Source of the DNA: Rubeoparvulum massiliense
Lineage (GTDB): Bacteria; Bacillota; Bacilli; Rubeoparvulales; Rubeoparvulaceae
Direction of reading: 5' to 3'
NCBI RefSeq assembly: GCF_001049895.1
Contig: NZ_CVPE01000004.1
Coordinates: forward strand, 124,001-188,000
Length of the DNA stretch: 64,000 bases
The position numbers and the translations under genes are program-made. Each line of letters begins with the position of its first letter. The stretch's first letter is position 1. A model generated the notes under the pieces. It was not told where the DNA came from, searched no databases, and saw nothing but the letters and a program-made list of their open reading frames with translations. Positions 1-8,647 of this stretch are shown here, in pieces.

Positions 1-3000
1 GTCACCAAACTCTTTTTCATAGTCTTCTCTTGTACCGAGTTCCTGCCAAAGTATCTTTTCAAAATACTTAATATCATCTTCTGTTAAAGGTTTATTATTT
101 CTAAGTTTATAGATCACCATGTCATTCTGGTGGTCCATTAAGTACTTATTGACCTTTTTACGATAGCTCTGCATGTCATTGACTGAATATTCACCAGGGC
201 TTTCTTTTGTTTCCATAATTTCATCAGTAAAATTAGTATAGTAAATTTCGCCCGACTTGCTATCTAGGTATTTGATTAAGTCCCTCAACGCTTCACGGAC
301 TTCTTCATGGTCAAAAATATCTGCTGCTTCCCAATATTCATTGGTCTGAACTTTATAGATCAGTTCTTCTTGCTGTTTGACCTTCTCAATGGTGCCTTTG
401 AATGTGAGTTTTTCTGCTGTACTTACAACACGATTCTTAGGCTTTGAAGCTGGTACGCGCTTAATATCAGCATACTCGATGGTATACATTAAATAATCAA
501 ATCGCTTGGCTAATTCGTCATCATCGATGGCTGGTACAAGTGGCGCAATGTGTTCTTCAATATCTCTTACATCAGCATCAGATAGACTTTCAAATCCGCT
601 TTCTTGATTGAACTTATGAATGATTTGAAGTTTCATTCTTGCATTGAACTTACTCTCATCAATGCTCTTTATTTCCTTCAAAACACCTTCAATCAGAGCA
701 TTTCTATGCTCAATGTATTCTTCAGTCTGATAATCCATGATTTGCAGCTCTTTTATGATGCCAATACGGATATTGAAAAGATTTTCTGTGAGTGACTTCA
801 TCATCTTGGCTTCTTTACCGTTTTTATTGGTTCTAAAGAACTCAAAGTTACCACAGTAGTCAAAGATTCTAAAGCCTTCTTTATCCAATCCCACACCATA
901 TAAATCTTCACATAATCTAGTGCCACGGCCAATCATCTGCCAAAACTTAGTTTTTGAACGCACCTTTTTGAAGAAAACAAGATTTAGTATCTCAGGAATA
1001 TCAATACCAGTATCCAACATATCCACAGATACAGCTATTTGCGGCAGCTTTGTTTTTACTTCAAAGTCATCCATAGTACTTTCTACATAATTGATACCCG
1101 TATAAACAAGTTTAGCAAAGTTACCATGGTATTCAGGGTAAAGGCTATTAAAGCGTTTTACGATAAAGTCTGCATGTTTTTTATTCTTGGCAAAGATAAT
1201 GGTTTTGCCCAGCTTGTCGCCACCTTCAACTTTTAATCCTTTTTTCATCAGTTCTTGAAGGACTGTATCAATGGTGTTGTCATTAAACAGGAATGAATTC
1301 AATGCTTCCCCACTGATGTCTTTTACATCATCATCAAAGGTTTCTTCAAACTGTTCTTTTTCTTCATCTGTCAGGTCATCATAATGAATGCCTTCTTCAA
1401 GGAATTTCATCTTAGTTTCTATGGTATGATAAGGCACCAAATAGCCATCTTCAATAGCTTCACCTAACTCATATGCATAAGTAGGTACATTATTTTCAAG
1501 TTCAAAAATGGTATAGGTGTTCTTATCAAGGTCATTTTTAGGTGTTGCTGTAAGTCCTAATAAAATGGCATCAAAGTAATTGAAAATATCCTGATATTTT
1601 TTATAAATACTTCGGTGACTTTCATCAATAATAATCAGGTCGAAGTGTCCACTAGTAAAAAGCTTTTCACTTCGTTTGTTTTTTACATCATCAATGGCAT
1701 TCATCATTGTTGGATAAGTTGAAAACACCATCCTACTTTCTGGGTTGTCCTTACTGTCTAATAGGTTACAAAGAGACAGTTCCGGTAACAGTGCCTTAAA
1801 ATTCTTCTTTGCCTGTTTTACTAATGCTGTACGGTCAGCAAGGAAAAGAATATTTTTAACCCAACCTCTTTTAATCAATACATCTACTGTTGATATGGCG
1901 GTCCTTGTCTTTCCTGAACCTGTTGCCATAACAAGTAGAGCCTTACGATTGCCTTTTTCAAGGGTATCACACACCGCTGTAATAGCCATCTTTTGATAGT
2001 GACGATTGGTGATATCATCGTTTATTATAGGGTCTTTCAAAGATGATTTGTTTTCTCGTTTAAAGTGTAGCCACTCCAGTTCTTCTTTCGTATAAATACC
2101 TGATACTAAGCGCTCTGGATAGCTGGCATCATCCCATAAATAATATTCAAAACCGTTCGTGTAGAAAATTGCCGGTCTAACCTTGTACTGTTTTTCTAGG
2201 CAATCTGCATAACGCTGCGCTTGTATCTGACCTACACGTGGATTTACACTGGTTTTCTTGGCTTCAATAACTGCCAGTGGTTTGCCATTATCACCAAAAA
2301 GGACATAGTCTACATAACCTAGACCTGCTTGATTAGGCATACCTTCCACTTCAACTTCCTCTAGACAATCCTTGCCGATAATCCAGCCGTTAAGCTCAAT
2401 TTCTAAATCAATATACATCTTCCTTGTCTTGAATTCAGAAATCTCATCAACTTTAAACTCACGGTTTTTCTTATTATCAATACGCTTGGCTGCATTAGTA
2501 CGCCTTAGTTCTTCATTTTCCTTGATAATCTCTTCAAGTTTACGGTCTTTAGCACCCAATCGGTCATAAAGGTCTTTTAGCTCATCTCTTGTCTTTTTCT
2601 CTTTTTCATTATCTCCAAGTAAGCTTTCATCGAAGGCAATCTCTTCATAAACATCTGAATAACAATAATCAATCCACGAAATAAATTCAAATAGATTGTG
2701 AAGGGCAAGCACTGCCTGCTCTCTTGTAATAGGTGCAGCCGAATGGACTGCTTTATTGCCGATTTGTTGAATATACTTAATCATTGGGAAGAGTTTCGTA
2801 TCAATAATCCCTTTAAACCGATAATCATGAATCAAAGATGCTAGATTATCCTGATAAGGTGCTTCAAGTTCATGGTCATAAGAAAAGACCCACTTAACAG
2901 CCAATTCCAAGGCTCTACGTGCAAGAATCGCTGTACTGGCATAGGAAACCACCAAGCTCTTTTCAGCTTCGATACAGGCGTATGTAAAGTCCTTATATTT

Positions 3001-3036
3001 TTCTTCTTTTTTCAGGAAATCAAAGTTGTAGCACAT
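1..3036 (-). CDS. hsdR: Type I restriction enzyme R subunit HsdR (3' end beyond window)
   Basis: ATP-dependent translocase/endonuclease subunit of a type I restriction-modification complex. About 1,012 codons are visible; the C-terminus lies left of position 1, so this is partial only because of the window edge. The start ATG at 3036 follows a strong AAGGGGG ribosome site. Visible parts in order: a DUF4145-like N-terminus (about residues 15-110), an HSDR_N nuclease domain with 'VIEAKK' near residue 255, Walker A 'ATGSGKT' near 370, DEAD-type 'IIDESH' near 469, and helicase motif VI 'MIGRGTR' near 702. It is the last visible gene of the hsd operon, 19 nt after the HNH gene. Base composition is clearly more AT-rich than the core genes to the right, which suggests transfer. 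Confidence 0.97.
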   Translation of the reverse strand, partial: MCYNFDFLKKEEKYKDFTYACIEAEKSLVVSYASTAILARRALELAVKWVFSYDHELEAPYQDNLASLIHDYRFKGIIDTKLFPMIKYIQQIGNKAVHSAAPITREQAVLALHNLFEFISWIDYCYSDVYEEIAFDESLLGDNEKEKKTRDELKDLYDRLGAKDRKLEEIIKENEELRRTNAAKRIDNKKNREFKVDEISEFKTRKMYIDLEIELNGWIIGKDCLEEVEVEGMPNQAGLGYVDYVLFGDNGKPLAVIEAKKTSVNPRVGQIQAQRYADCLEKQYKVRPAIFYTNGFEYYLWDDASYPERLVSGIYTKEELEWLHFKRENKSSLKDPIINDDITNRHYQKMAITAVCDTLEKGNRKALLVMATGSGKTRTAISTVDVLIKRGWVKNILFLADRTALVKQAKKNFKALLPELSLCNLLDSKDNPESRMVFSTYPTMMNAIDDVKNKRSEKLFTSGHFDLIIIDESHRSIYKKYQDIFNYFDAILLGLTATPKNDLDKNTYTIFELENNVPTYAYELGEAIEDGYLVPYHTIETKMKFLEEGIHYDDLTDEEKEQFEETFDDDVKDISGEALNSFLFNDNTIDTVLQELMKKGLKVEGGDKLGKTIIFAKNKKHADFIVKRFNSLYPEYHGNFAKLVYTGINYVESTMDDFEVKTKLPQIAVSVDMLDTGIDIPEILNLVFFKKVRSKTKFWQMIGRGTRLCEDLYGVGLDKEGFRIFDYCGNFEFFRTNKNGKEAKMMKSLTENLFNIRIGIIKELQIMDYQTEEYIEHRNALIEGVLKEIKSIDESKFNARMKLQIIHKFNQESGFESLSDADVRDIEEHIAPLVPAIDDDELAKRFDYLMYTIEYADIKRVPASKPKNRVVSTAEKLTFKGTIEKVKQQEELIYKVQTNEYWEAADIFDHEEVREALRDLIKYLDSKSGEIYYTNFTDEIMETKESPGEYSVNDMQSYRKKVNKYLMDHQNDMVIYKLRNNKPLTEDDIKYFEKILWQELGTREDYEKEFGD

Positions 3037-3055
3037 GGTATTCCCCCTTTTATAA

Positions 3056-3997
3056 CTATAATGCTTCTAAAGTCGCTTTCTTTATAAATTTATGATCTTG
3101 CATTTTATTTGATTTACATCTTTCTATTTCAGCATTTTTTGCTGTTTCTAAATCAATATTGTAAATACCAACAGCTTCAGAAACATTTGACATCCATCCA
3201 CTAAGATTTACTTCAGCAAAATTTCTTATCCGATCTTTAATTCCAAACACTTCATTCCAAGTCTCTATCTCACCTTGAAAACGCTGGCTATTTATTTCAA
3301 GATTTTCAATAACACCAGTTCGAATAGTAAAAACAGGCTCACAGTCATTATCGTCTCTCGTAAATGGATAAAACACTTTACCATAATCTCTAGGATTCTT
3401 ATCACCTTTATATGTAGAATTACACGTATGACAAATAGGAAAAAGATTTTTCCTCAGTAATGAAACGAATGGATATTTTGATCGTGGTAGATAATGATCA
3501 AAAGCCTCTCGAAATTGGTCTTTTGACGTTAGCATAGGTTCTATTCCACAAAATGGACAAACATATTCTATTGATTCATCATAAAACTTTTCATAATAAT
3601 TTTTGAGAGTTCCTACTTCTTCAACAAGACCCTTTAGTTTCAATAAATTATCATATAAATAGTCCTGTATTGTTTTTAAAGCCCTTATACATTGTACAAA
3701 ATCTTCGCTTGATCCACTAAGTAAACCCTCATAAGAAATCGGATCAATGGTCATATTACATATATTTTCAACTTGAATATTCTTTCTGAAGGCATCCGCT
3801 AACTTATCTTTTTCCACTTGCTGACTTAACTCAAACTTACCTTTAAACTCTTCAAAATCACTTTTGAGTTTGATCTCATTCATCCAGCTTGGATACTTAA
3901 ACACTACAGATGAGAAAATATTAACGAATACACTATTTATTTGGTTTATAAGACTCTCTAATTTTTCATTTTCAAATTCATTATAAAAGTACCACAT
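3056..3997 (-). CDS. HNH endonuclease, PtuB-like, embedded in type I RM operon
   Basis: A 313-residue putative nuclease. The N-terminal half (about 1-140) shows no recognised domain and looks helical. The HNH/zinc core lies at about residues 146-205: 'CPFCG', then 'DHYLPRSKYP' carrying the presumed catalytic His, an Asn in 'KNLFP', then 'CHTCNSTYKGDKNP'. This C-x2-C / DHxxPKxxYP / NLxxxCxxCNxxYKGDK layout is the one known for PtuB/TIGR02646-type HNH proteins. The start ATG directly follows the stop codon of the ATPase gene, with the ribosome site inside the ATPase gene's end, so the two are probably co-translated. The pairing with an ABC-type ATPase matches Septu. The biological target is unknown; it could cut DNA or RNA. 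Confidence 0.85.
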   Translation of the reverse strand: MWYFYNEFENEKLESLINQINSVFVNIFSSVVFKYPSWMNEIKLKSDFEEFKGKFELSQQVEKDKLADAFRKNIQVENICNMTIDPISYEGLLSGSSEDFVQCIRALKTIQDYLYDNLLKLKGLVEEVGTLKNYYEKFYDESIEYVCPFCGIEPMLTSKDQFREAFDHYLPRSKYPFVSLLRKNLFPICHTCNSTYKGDKNPRDYGKVFYPFTRDDNDCEPVFTIRTGVIENLEINSQRFQGEIETWNEVFGIKDRIRNFAEVNLSGWMSNVSEAVGIYNIDLETAKNAEIERCKSNKMQDHKFIKKATLEAL

Positions 3998-5536
3998 TTA
4001 CATCATCCTCTTTTGAATCTCAATGATCAGCATCAAGCGTTCTGATGAATCGCCTAGCACATTTTCAATTTCATGCTTAAGTTCCTCTAAGTCTTGATGA
4101 CTAGTAGTTTGATTAATTTTGTTCCTAAATATATTGATTTCCTGTTTAGCCAATTCTGCCACAGTGTTTCTCTTGTCAAATAAATTTGCACTTATCATAT
4201 TTGGATTAGCTCCAAAAGTCTCAATTTGCAATCCACTTTGCACGCCTCTCTTCATGCTAACAACACTTGTTTTTCTTAAATCTGTTATTACTTCCGGATT
4301 ATGTGATGAAAATACAACTTGTGACATTGGATTAAGCATTGATTTTACTTTTGAGACAAACAAAGACTTCCAACTTGGATTAAAATGTGTCTCTGGCTCA
4401 TCTAATAAAAATAAAATGTTACTTCCGTAAAAGATACTGAGTATGCTAATCAGTTGTAGCACTTGGTACTCTCCATCAGAAAAATTTCTCAATTCCAGTT
4501 CAGAGCCGTTTTCAGTTTTGAAGGTCATTTCAAGTAGTTCAAACACTCTATGATTTGCAATATTCCAATCGACTAAAGATTTCTTGCTTTTTTCATTCCC
4601 GTATATGATTCTGTTTAGAGTCCTTTTCTTAATTTTATAAATATTGTAGTCATAAAGCCTTTGCAGTCCTTCAAAAAAGGCTAATAAGGACATTTGTTCC
4701 CGGTCTCTATTCTCTGGTGCATGAAACTCATAATACTCAAATCCGTTTTCATTTACATGAACTGTATTTGCATAGCTCATAATTTCATTTAATAGATATG
4801 AAGCCTTCTCATCGAAGTAAATATCCTCATCATATATATCTTTCTTATCCAATCTTATCTTAAAGGAAGTCACTAATGCCTTTTCAAAAAATTCTGATAG
4901 AATTCCTTGATATTCAGACTCAAACATAAATGAAGTAAGGATAGCCAATTTACTTATCGTATCATCAAAATAGTAAAACAATTCATTGTAGCGATCAAGA
5001 ATACCCTTATTGATAACCTCGCCGTAATTATTCTTCTTAATCTTCTGACTGTCCTTTTCTGCCAAAGAGTAAAGCTTATAGTTAATGATTTCATCACTAA
5101 TTCCTTCATTATGACCAGATGAGTAAACCACAATCTTTCTGGGAAAGAATACGTAATATATGTTAATGTTTTTTATTTCAAATTCATCTCTCCCATTTGA
5201 AATTATCATTTTGAAATGCTGTGATTGATTTTCTAACTTAATTAACACATAATCAGTAGCTTCCCATTGCCCACCTATTCCTACTAAAACGCTTTCAATC
5301 ATATGATCTTTCTGCAATGAATAAATAGCTTCATAGCTTATATCACTTGAGTAATTCTTCTGAGTTATTTGGTTACTAGCATCAACAAATATTTTGGATA
5401 TCAGTTCAAGTAGAATTGATTTGCCACTGCCATTTATGCCAACTATTCCAAGGGTGGAGTCATCGCCAAAAACAAATTCTTGATTCTGCTTGAAAAGCTT
5501 ATAATCACTCAGCATTTTTATTTTTATTAGTCTCAT
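3998..5536 (-). CDS. ABC/SMC-like AAA ATPase, PtuA-like, restriction-associated
   Basis: A soluble ATPase of about 512 residues with Walker A 'GINGSGKS' (about residues 33-40), an ABC-type signature 'FSDGE' near 355, Walker B 'LFLLDEPETHF' near 377, and a His-switch 'FSSHNPE' near 405. The middle is helical, as in RecF/SMC/PtuA-type proteins. No TOPRIM (OLD-type) or anticodon-nuclease motif was seen. An in-frame TTG lies at 5554, but the ATG at 5536 has GGGGTGGAG just upstream and is preferred. hsdS ends at 5555, so translation is probably coupled. By analogy with Septu PtuA it would sense a phage or DNA state and control the HNH protein encoded next. It could also report on the restriction complex, as PrrC does for EcoprrI. 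Function is inferred. Confidence 0.85.
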   Translation of the reverse strand: MRLIKIKMLSDYKLFKQNQEFVFGDDSTLGIVGINGSGKSILLELISKIFVDASNQITQKNYSSDISYEAIYSLQKDHMIESVLVGIGGQWEATDYVLIKLENQSQHFKMIISNGRDEFEIKNINIYYVFFPRKIVVYSSGHNEGISDEIINYKLYSLAEKDSQKIKKNNYGEVINKGILDRYNELFYYFDDTISKLAILTSFMFESEYQGILSEFFEKALVTSFKIRLDKKDIYDEDIYFDEKASYLLNEIMSYANTVHVNENGFEYYEFHAPENRDREQMSLLAFFEGLQRLYDYNIYKIKKRTLNRIIYGNEKSKKSLVDWNIANHRVFELLEMTFKTENGSELELRNFSDGEYQVLQLISILSIFYGSNILFLLDEPETHFNPSWKSLFVSKVKSMLNPMSQVVFSSHNPEVITDLRKTSVVSMKRGVQSGLQIETFGANPNMISANLFDKRNTVAELAKQEINIFRNKINQTTSHQDLEELKHEIENVLGDSSERLMLIIEIQKRMM

Positions 5537-5554
5537 CACTCCACCCCGTTTCAA

Positions 5555-6667
5555 TTAAAATAATTTTCCAACGAATGCCTTTTGCATAATTGAAGAATAG
5601 CTATCTTCATAATCTCTGATTGATTCACTAAGTTTTTTTCTTTCTTTTTCTATTTTAGATACAATAGCTGCGAAATCGTTCTGTAAATCTATTGGTGGCA
5701 GATTTATTCTTATCTTCTTTAGCTCTTCAGCATTAATATTAGCCATCCCAACAATACTTTTTGCCATATTTAATAAAGTAGCCTTGCCATGTTTAGAATT
5801 CAAGTATGCAGAAATATACTCTGTATTCCCTCTTGTGTTTGTTATAAGTTTGACCAAGTATCCTGCATAAGCCATTGGTTTATTTTCTCTATATACAGCT
5901 GCCTTACCAACAAGCTCTTTGCTATTAGTCCTGTTAAATAGCATTTCTCCTTCATTAACCAAATATTTTTCTAACTCTTTCTCATTTAAATCTACATATT
6001 TTAAACTTGAAAAATCCCATCCCCCAGTATAAGTAATATTATTCATTCTTAACACAGGATACTCACCGTCAGTTTCATGTGCTTTTTTGCTTGTGCCATA
6101 TTGTGTTTTCGATGTTAAATCATTAATAGTCCCAGTTTCCCACCCCTTCGAATTTGTCACAGGATCACCAAACATTTCATAAAACACCGACTGAATCAAC
6201 TCATCCATCAGCCTAATTTGCTCTTTTCGTGCATCAATAAGCCCCTGAGCCTTGTCCAATACTTCAACGATTTTCTTTTGGATTTCGAGGGGTGGTAACG
6301 GAATTTGAGCATCTGTAAGAGCACCCAATTTAATATACTTGATTACTCCACCAATCGAATTATTTCTAAGGATGTCAATGTACTTATTCATGAAGTAGTA
6401 CAAAAATCTTACATCAAGTACTGTCTTATCATTTGACTCAACTATATAAGTCCTCTGATAGGCATTAAACTTTCCTTCATAATATTTAACATTTAAATCG
6501 CCATTCCCAGCAATTAATACACATTCACAATCATATGCAAAATTATCAATCCAAAGATTGTTCACTGAGCATGTAAAGAATGGATACTCTCCATTCTCGC
6601 TACTAGCATTAGCATCTAATTTCCCTGTTTTGATCTTTACATAATCACCTAGACGTTTTAGCTCCAT
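5555..6667 (-). CDS. hsdS: Type I restriction enzyme specificity subunit HsdS
   Basis: DNA-recognition subunit that gives the HsdM/HsdR complexes their sequence specificity. The 370 residues split into two target recognition domains: TRD1 at about 1-130 and TRD2 at about 175-325. Each is followed by a conserved helical spacer ('LPPLEIQKKIVEVLDKAQ' near 124 and 'LPPIDLQNDFAAIVSKIE' near 325), and the protein ends in the typical 'MQKAFVGKLF'. Length is slightly short of the usual 380-450 residues but both TRDs are present. It starts 3 nt after the hsdM stop. The bipartite target site cannot be deduced from the sequence. Confidence 0.95.
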   Translation of the reverse strand: MELKRLGDYVKIKTGKLDANASSENGEYPFFTCSVNNLWIDNFAYDCECVLIAGNGDLNVKYYEGKFNAYQRTYIVESNDKTVLDVRFLYYFMNKYIDILRNNSIGGVIKYIKLGALTDAQIPLPPLEIQKKIVEVLDKAQGLIDARKEQIRLMDELIQSVFYEMFGDPVTNSKGWETGTINDLTSKTQYGTSKKAHETDGEYPVLRMNNITYTGGWDFSSLKYVDLNEKELEKYLVNEGEMLFNRTNSKELVGKAAVYRENKPMAYAGYLVKLITNTRGNTEYISAYLNSKHGKATLLNMAKSIVGMANINAEELKKIRINLPPIDLQNDFAAIVSKIEKERKKLSESIRDYEDSYSSIMQKAFVGKLF

Positions 6668-6670
6668 ATT

Positions 6671-8134
6671 TTACACCATCCTCTCAATGTCATTAAGACC
6701 ATCAAGAATCTGCTGTTCTAACTCTTTGATTCTTTGAATAATAATCTTTGGTGCTTCATACTCCACTTCGTCATATTCAATTTCTTTATATCTATTGATA
6801 GATAAGTCATAATCATACTTTACAATTTCCTCTTTAAGAACATAGAATGACTTCTCCGTACGCTTTCTATCCTTTTCATTTTCAAGGTTATGGTAACGGC
6901 TGATAATATCAGGAATGTCGTTAGCATCCACTGGTTGACGCTTATCATCAAGGGATAAGCCATCTGCCTGCATATCATAAAACCAGACTTTATCTGTACC
7001 GCCTGCATCAGTCTTCGTGAAAATCATAATAGCAGTTGAAACCCCAGCGTAAGGCTTGAACACGCCACTAGGCATGGAGATAATTGCTTGAAGCTGATGA
7101 TTTTCAACAATTTCTTTACGAATGGATTTATGGGCATTAGAGCTACCGAATAATACGCCATCTGGTACGATAGATGCACATCTGCCGCCTTTTTTAAGAA
7201 TTCTTAAGAAAAGGGCTAAGAATAAAAGCTCTGTCTTCTTAGTTTTTGTCACTTTCAATAGGTCTGCCGATACACTGTCATAGTCAAGCGATCCTTTAAA
7301 AGGTGGATTTGCTAGGACAAGTGTGTATTTTTCTCTATCTTTATTGCTTTCTGATAATGAATCCCTATATTCAATATTTGGTCTATCAACACCATGAAGC
7401 ATCATGTTCATAGCACCGATACGAAGCATAGTTCTGTCCATGTCATTACCGAAGAACATGTCATTGTGATAATGGTCCTTCAGTTCTTTAATGGTGAACA
7501 TATCCTCATTATTTCGTTTTAGATACTCCCCTGCTTCAACAAGGAATCCTGCTGAACCGGCTGCAGGGTCAACAATAATATCCGTAGGTGTTGGCTGCAT
7601 CAAATCCACCATCATTTTGATGATGTGTCTAGGTGTTCTAAACTGTCCATTTGTTCCTGCTGTTGCTACCTTAGAAAGCAAATACTCGTATAAATCCCCT
7701 TTGGTATCATCTGTTGTATTGCCTTCTTTAACAGGTAGTCCGTCAATATTTGTAACAATCTTTTCTAACATCTGTGGTGTTGGAATCATAAAGATGGCAT
7801 CATCCATGTATTTGGTAAAAGCTGAATCCTTATCACCATGCATAGTCTTGATAAATGGAAACACTTTTTTTGAAACTGTTTCATACATGTCAGAAGCACT
7901 CATTTGCTTGAATTTATGCCATCTTAGGTTTTGCTGATCATCATTAAATATTTTATTAAAGTCTGTACCTACAAACTCCGCCAGCTTTTCTTCTTCCTTT
8001 TGCTTGTCATCAAGTCCTTTTATAAATAAAAGGTAGGTAAACTGCTCAATAACAGACAGCGGATTGGTAATCCCACCGGTCCAAAATATCTCCCATATTT
8101 TATCTACCTTACTTCTTAACTCACCTGTAATCAT
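6671..8134 (-). CDS. hsdM: Type I restriction enzyme methylase subunit HsdM
   Basis: N6-adenine DNA methyltransferase subunit. In 487 residues it shows an HsdM N-terminal helical domain (about 8-140), SAM motif I 'DPAAGSAGF' near residue 190, and catalytic motif IV 'NPPF' near residue 276, the normal family layout and length. GGGAGGG lies 8-9 nt before the ATG. It is the first enzyme gene of the operon, following the small XRE regulator by 34 nt, and is followed by hsdS. It acts with HsdS as an M2S1 methylase and with HsdR as the restriction complex. Confidence 0.97.
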   Translation of the reverse strand: MITGELRSKVDKIWEIFWTGGITNPLSVIEQFTYLLFIKGLDDKQKEEEKLAEFVGTDFNKIFNDDQQNLRWHKFKQMSASDMYETVSKKVFPFIKTMHGDKDSAFTKYMDDAIFMIPTPQMLEKIVTNIDGLPVKEGNTTDDTKGDLYEYLLSKVATAGTNGQFRTPRHIIKMMVDLMQPTPTDIIVDPAAGSAGFLVEAGEYLKRNNEDMFTIKELKDHYHNDMFFGNDMDRTMLRIGAMNMMLHGVDRPNIEYRDSLSESNKDREKYTLVLANPPFKGSLDYDSVSADLLKVTKTKKTELLFLALFLRILKKGGRCASIVPDGVLFGSSNAHKSIRKEIVENHQLQAIISMPSGVFKPYAGVSTAIMIFTKTDAGGTDKVWFYDMQADGLSLDDKRQPVDANDIPDIISRYHNLENEKDRKRTEKSFYVLKEEIVKYDYDLSINRYKEIEYDEVEYEAPKIIIQRIKELEQQILDGLNDIERMV

Positions 8135-8168
8135 TATTATAACCCTCCCATATTTTCATCTATTTAGT

Positions 8169-8381
8169 TTAATAATCCAGTAAATGCTTAATCAATACTT
8201 CATCCAATCCTTTTTCTTTGCAAAAATCATAAAGTGATTTCTTTGCAAGCATATTGGGGCTGTTCTTTCCATTTTCCCACCGATTCACCGTGGCAAAGCT
8301 GACATGAAGCTCTCTAGCCAGCTGTTCCTGACTCATATTCAGTTTTGTTCTAATCTCTTTTACTGTTTGGGCAAAATCCAT
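8169..8381 (-). CDS. XRE-family HTH regulator of the hsd operon
   Basis: A 70-residue Cro/CI-type DNA-binding protein consisting almost only of a helix-turn-helix: 'MSQEQLARELHVSFATVNRWENGKNSP' region at about residues 16-42. An in-frame GTG lies 18 nt further upstream, but the ATG at 8381 has GGAGGTG at good spacing and is chosen. It heads the hsd operon and sits directly behind a 26-bp palindrome (8407-8432) that is a likely binding site, so autoregulation is a reasonable inference. Comparable small XRE proteins are often found before hsdM; a C-protein-like timing role is possible but not shown. Confidence 0.85.
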   Translation of the reverse strand: MDFAQTVKEIRTKLNMSQEQLARELHVSFATVNRWENGKNSPNMLAKKSLYDFCKEKGLDEVLIKHLLDY

Positions 8382-8406
8382 TCCATACACCTCCAGCACG
8401 TCACTT

Positions 8407-8432
8407 TATATTATAACAAATGTTATAATATA
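8407..8432 (-). promoter_or_regulatory. Palindromic operator overlapping the hsd promoter
   Basis: Perfect inverted repeat with 12-bp arms (TATATTATAACA / TGTTATAATATA) and a 2-bp centre, 26 nt upstream of the XRE start. The arms themselves contain TATTAT and TATAAT -10-like hexamers, one with TTTCCA about 16 bp upstream on the minus strand. A 2-nt loop is poor for a hairpin, so a protein-binding site is more likely than an RNA structure. Probable target of the adjacent XRE protein. Confidence 0.6.
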
Positions 8433-8461
8433 TGCCCACCTTAATTTGGAAATAATTTCAA

Positions 8462-8493
8462 AGAAAAATCCACCGATATTATACCAGTGGATT
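8462..8493 (-). terminator. Rho-independent terminator after rlmCD copy 1
   Basis: Read on the minus strand, AATCCAC and GTGGATT arms enclose a mostly complementary centre and are followed by TTTCTTT. It lies about 155 nt beyond the stop of the methyltransferase gene and just upstream of the hsd promoter. The gap 8494-8647 holds no gene; it has two copies of TTACGATAATTT (about 8550 and 8578). Confidence 0.55.
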
Positions 8494-8647
8494 CAAATTT
8501 AGTATTTAGTTTCTTATATCCCTACATTTCACATCCAAAAGCCAAGTCTTACGATAATTTCATCTTTCAGTTCTTTATTACGATAATTTGCAATATTCAT
8601 CTTAAAGGTGAAAAGCTTGGTTTTTAGCGGTATATAGGCAAATATGA

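Noticed and set aside
1-8432. Anticodon nuclease (PrrC/RloC) within the RM operon
   Set aside because: The ATPase lacks the RloC/PrrC zinc hook and C-terminal nuclease motifs; the nuclease is a separate HNH protein, so Septu is the better comparison.
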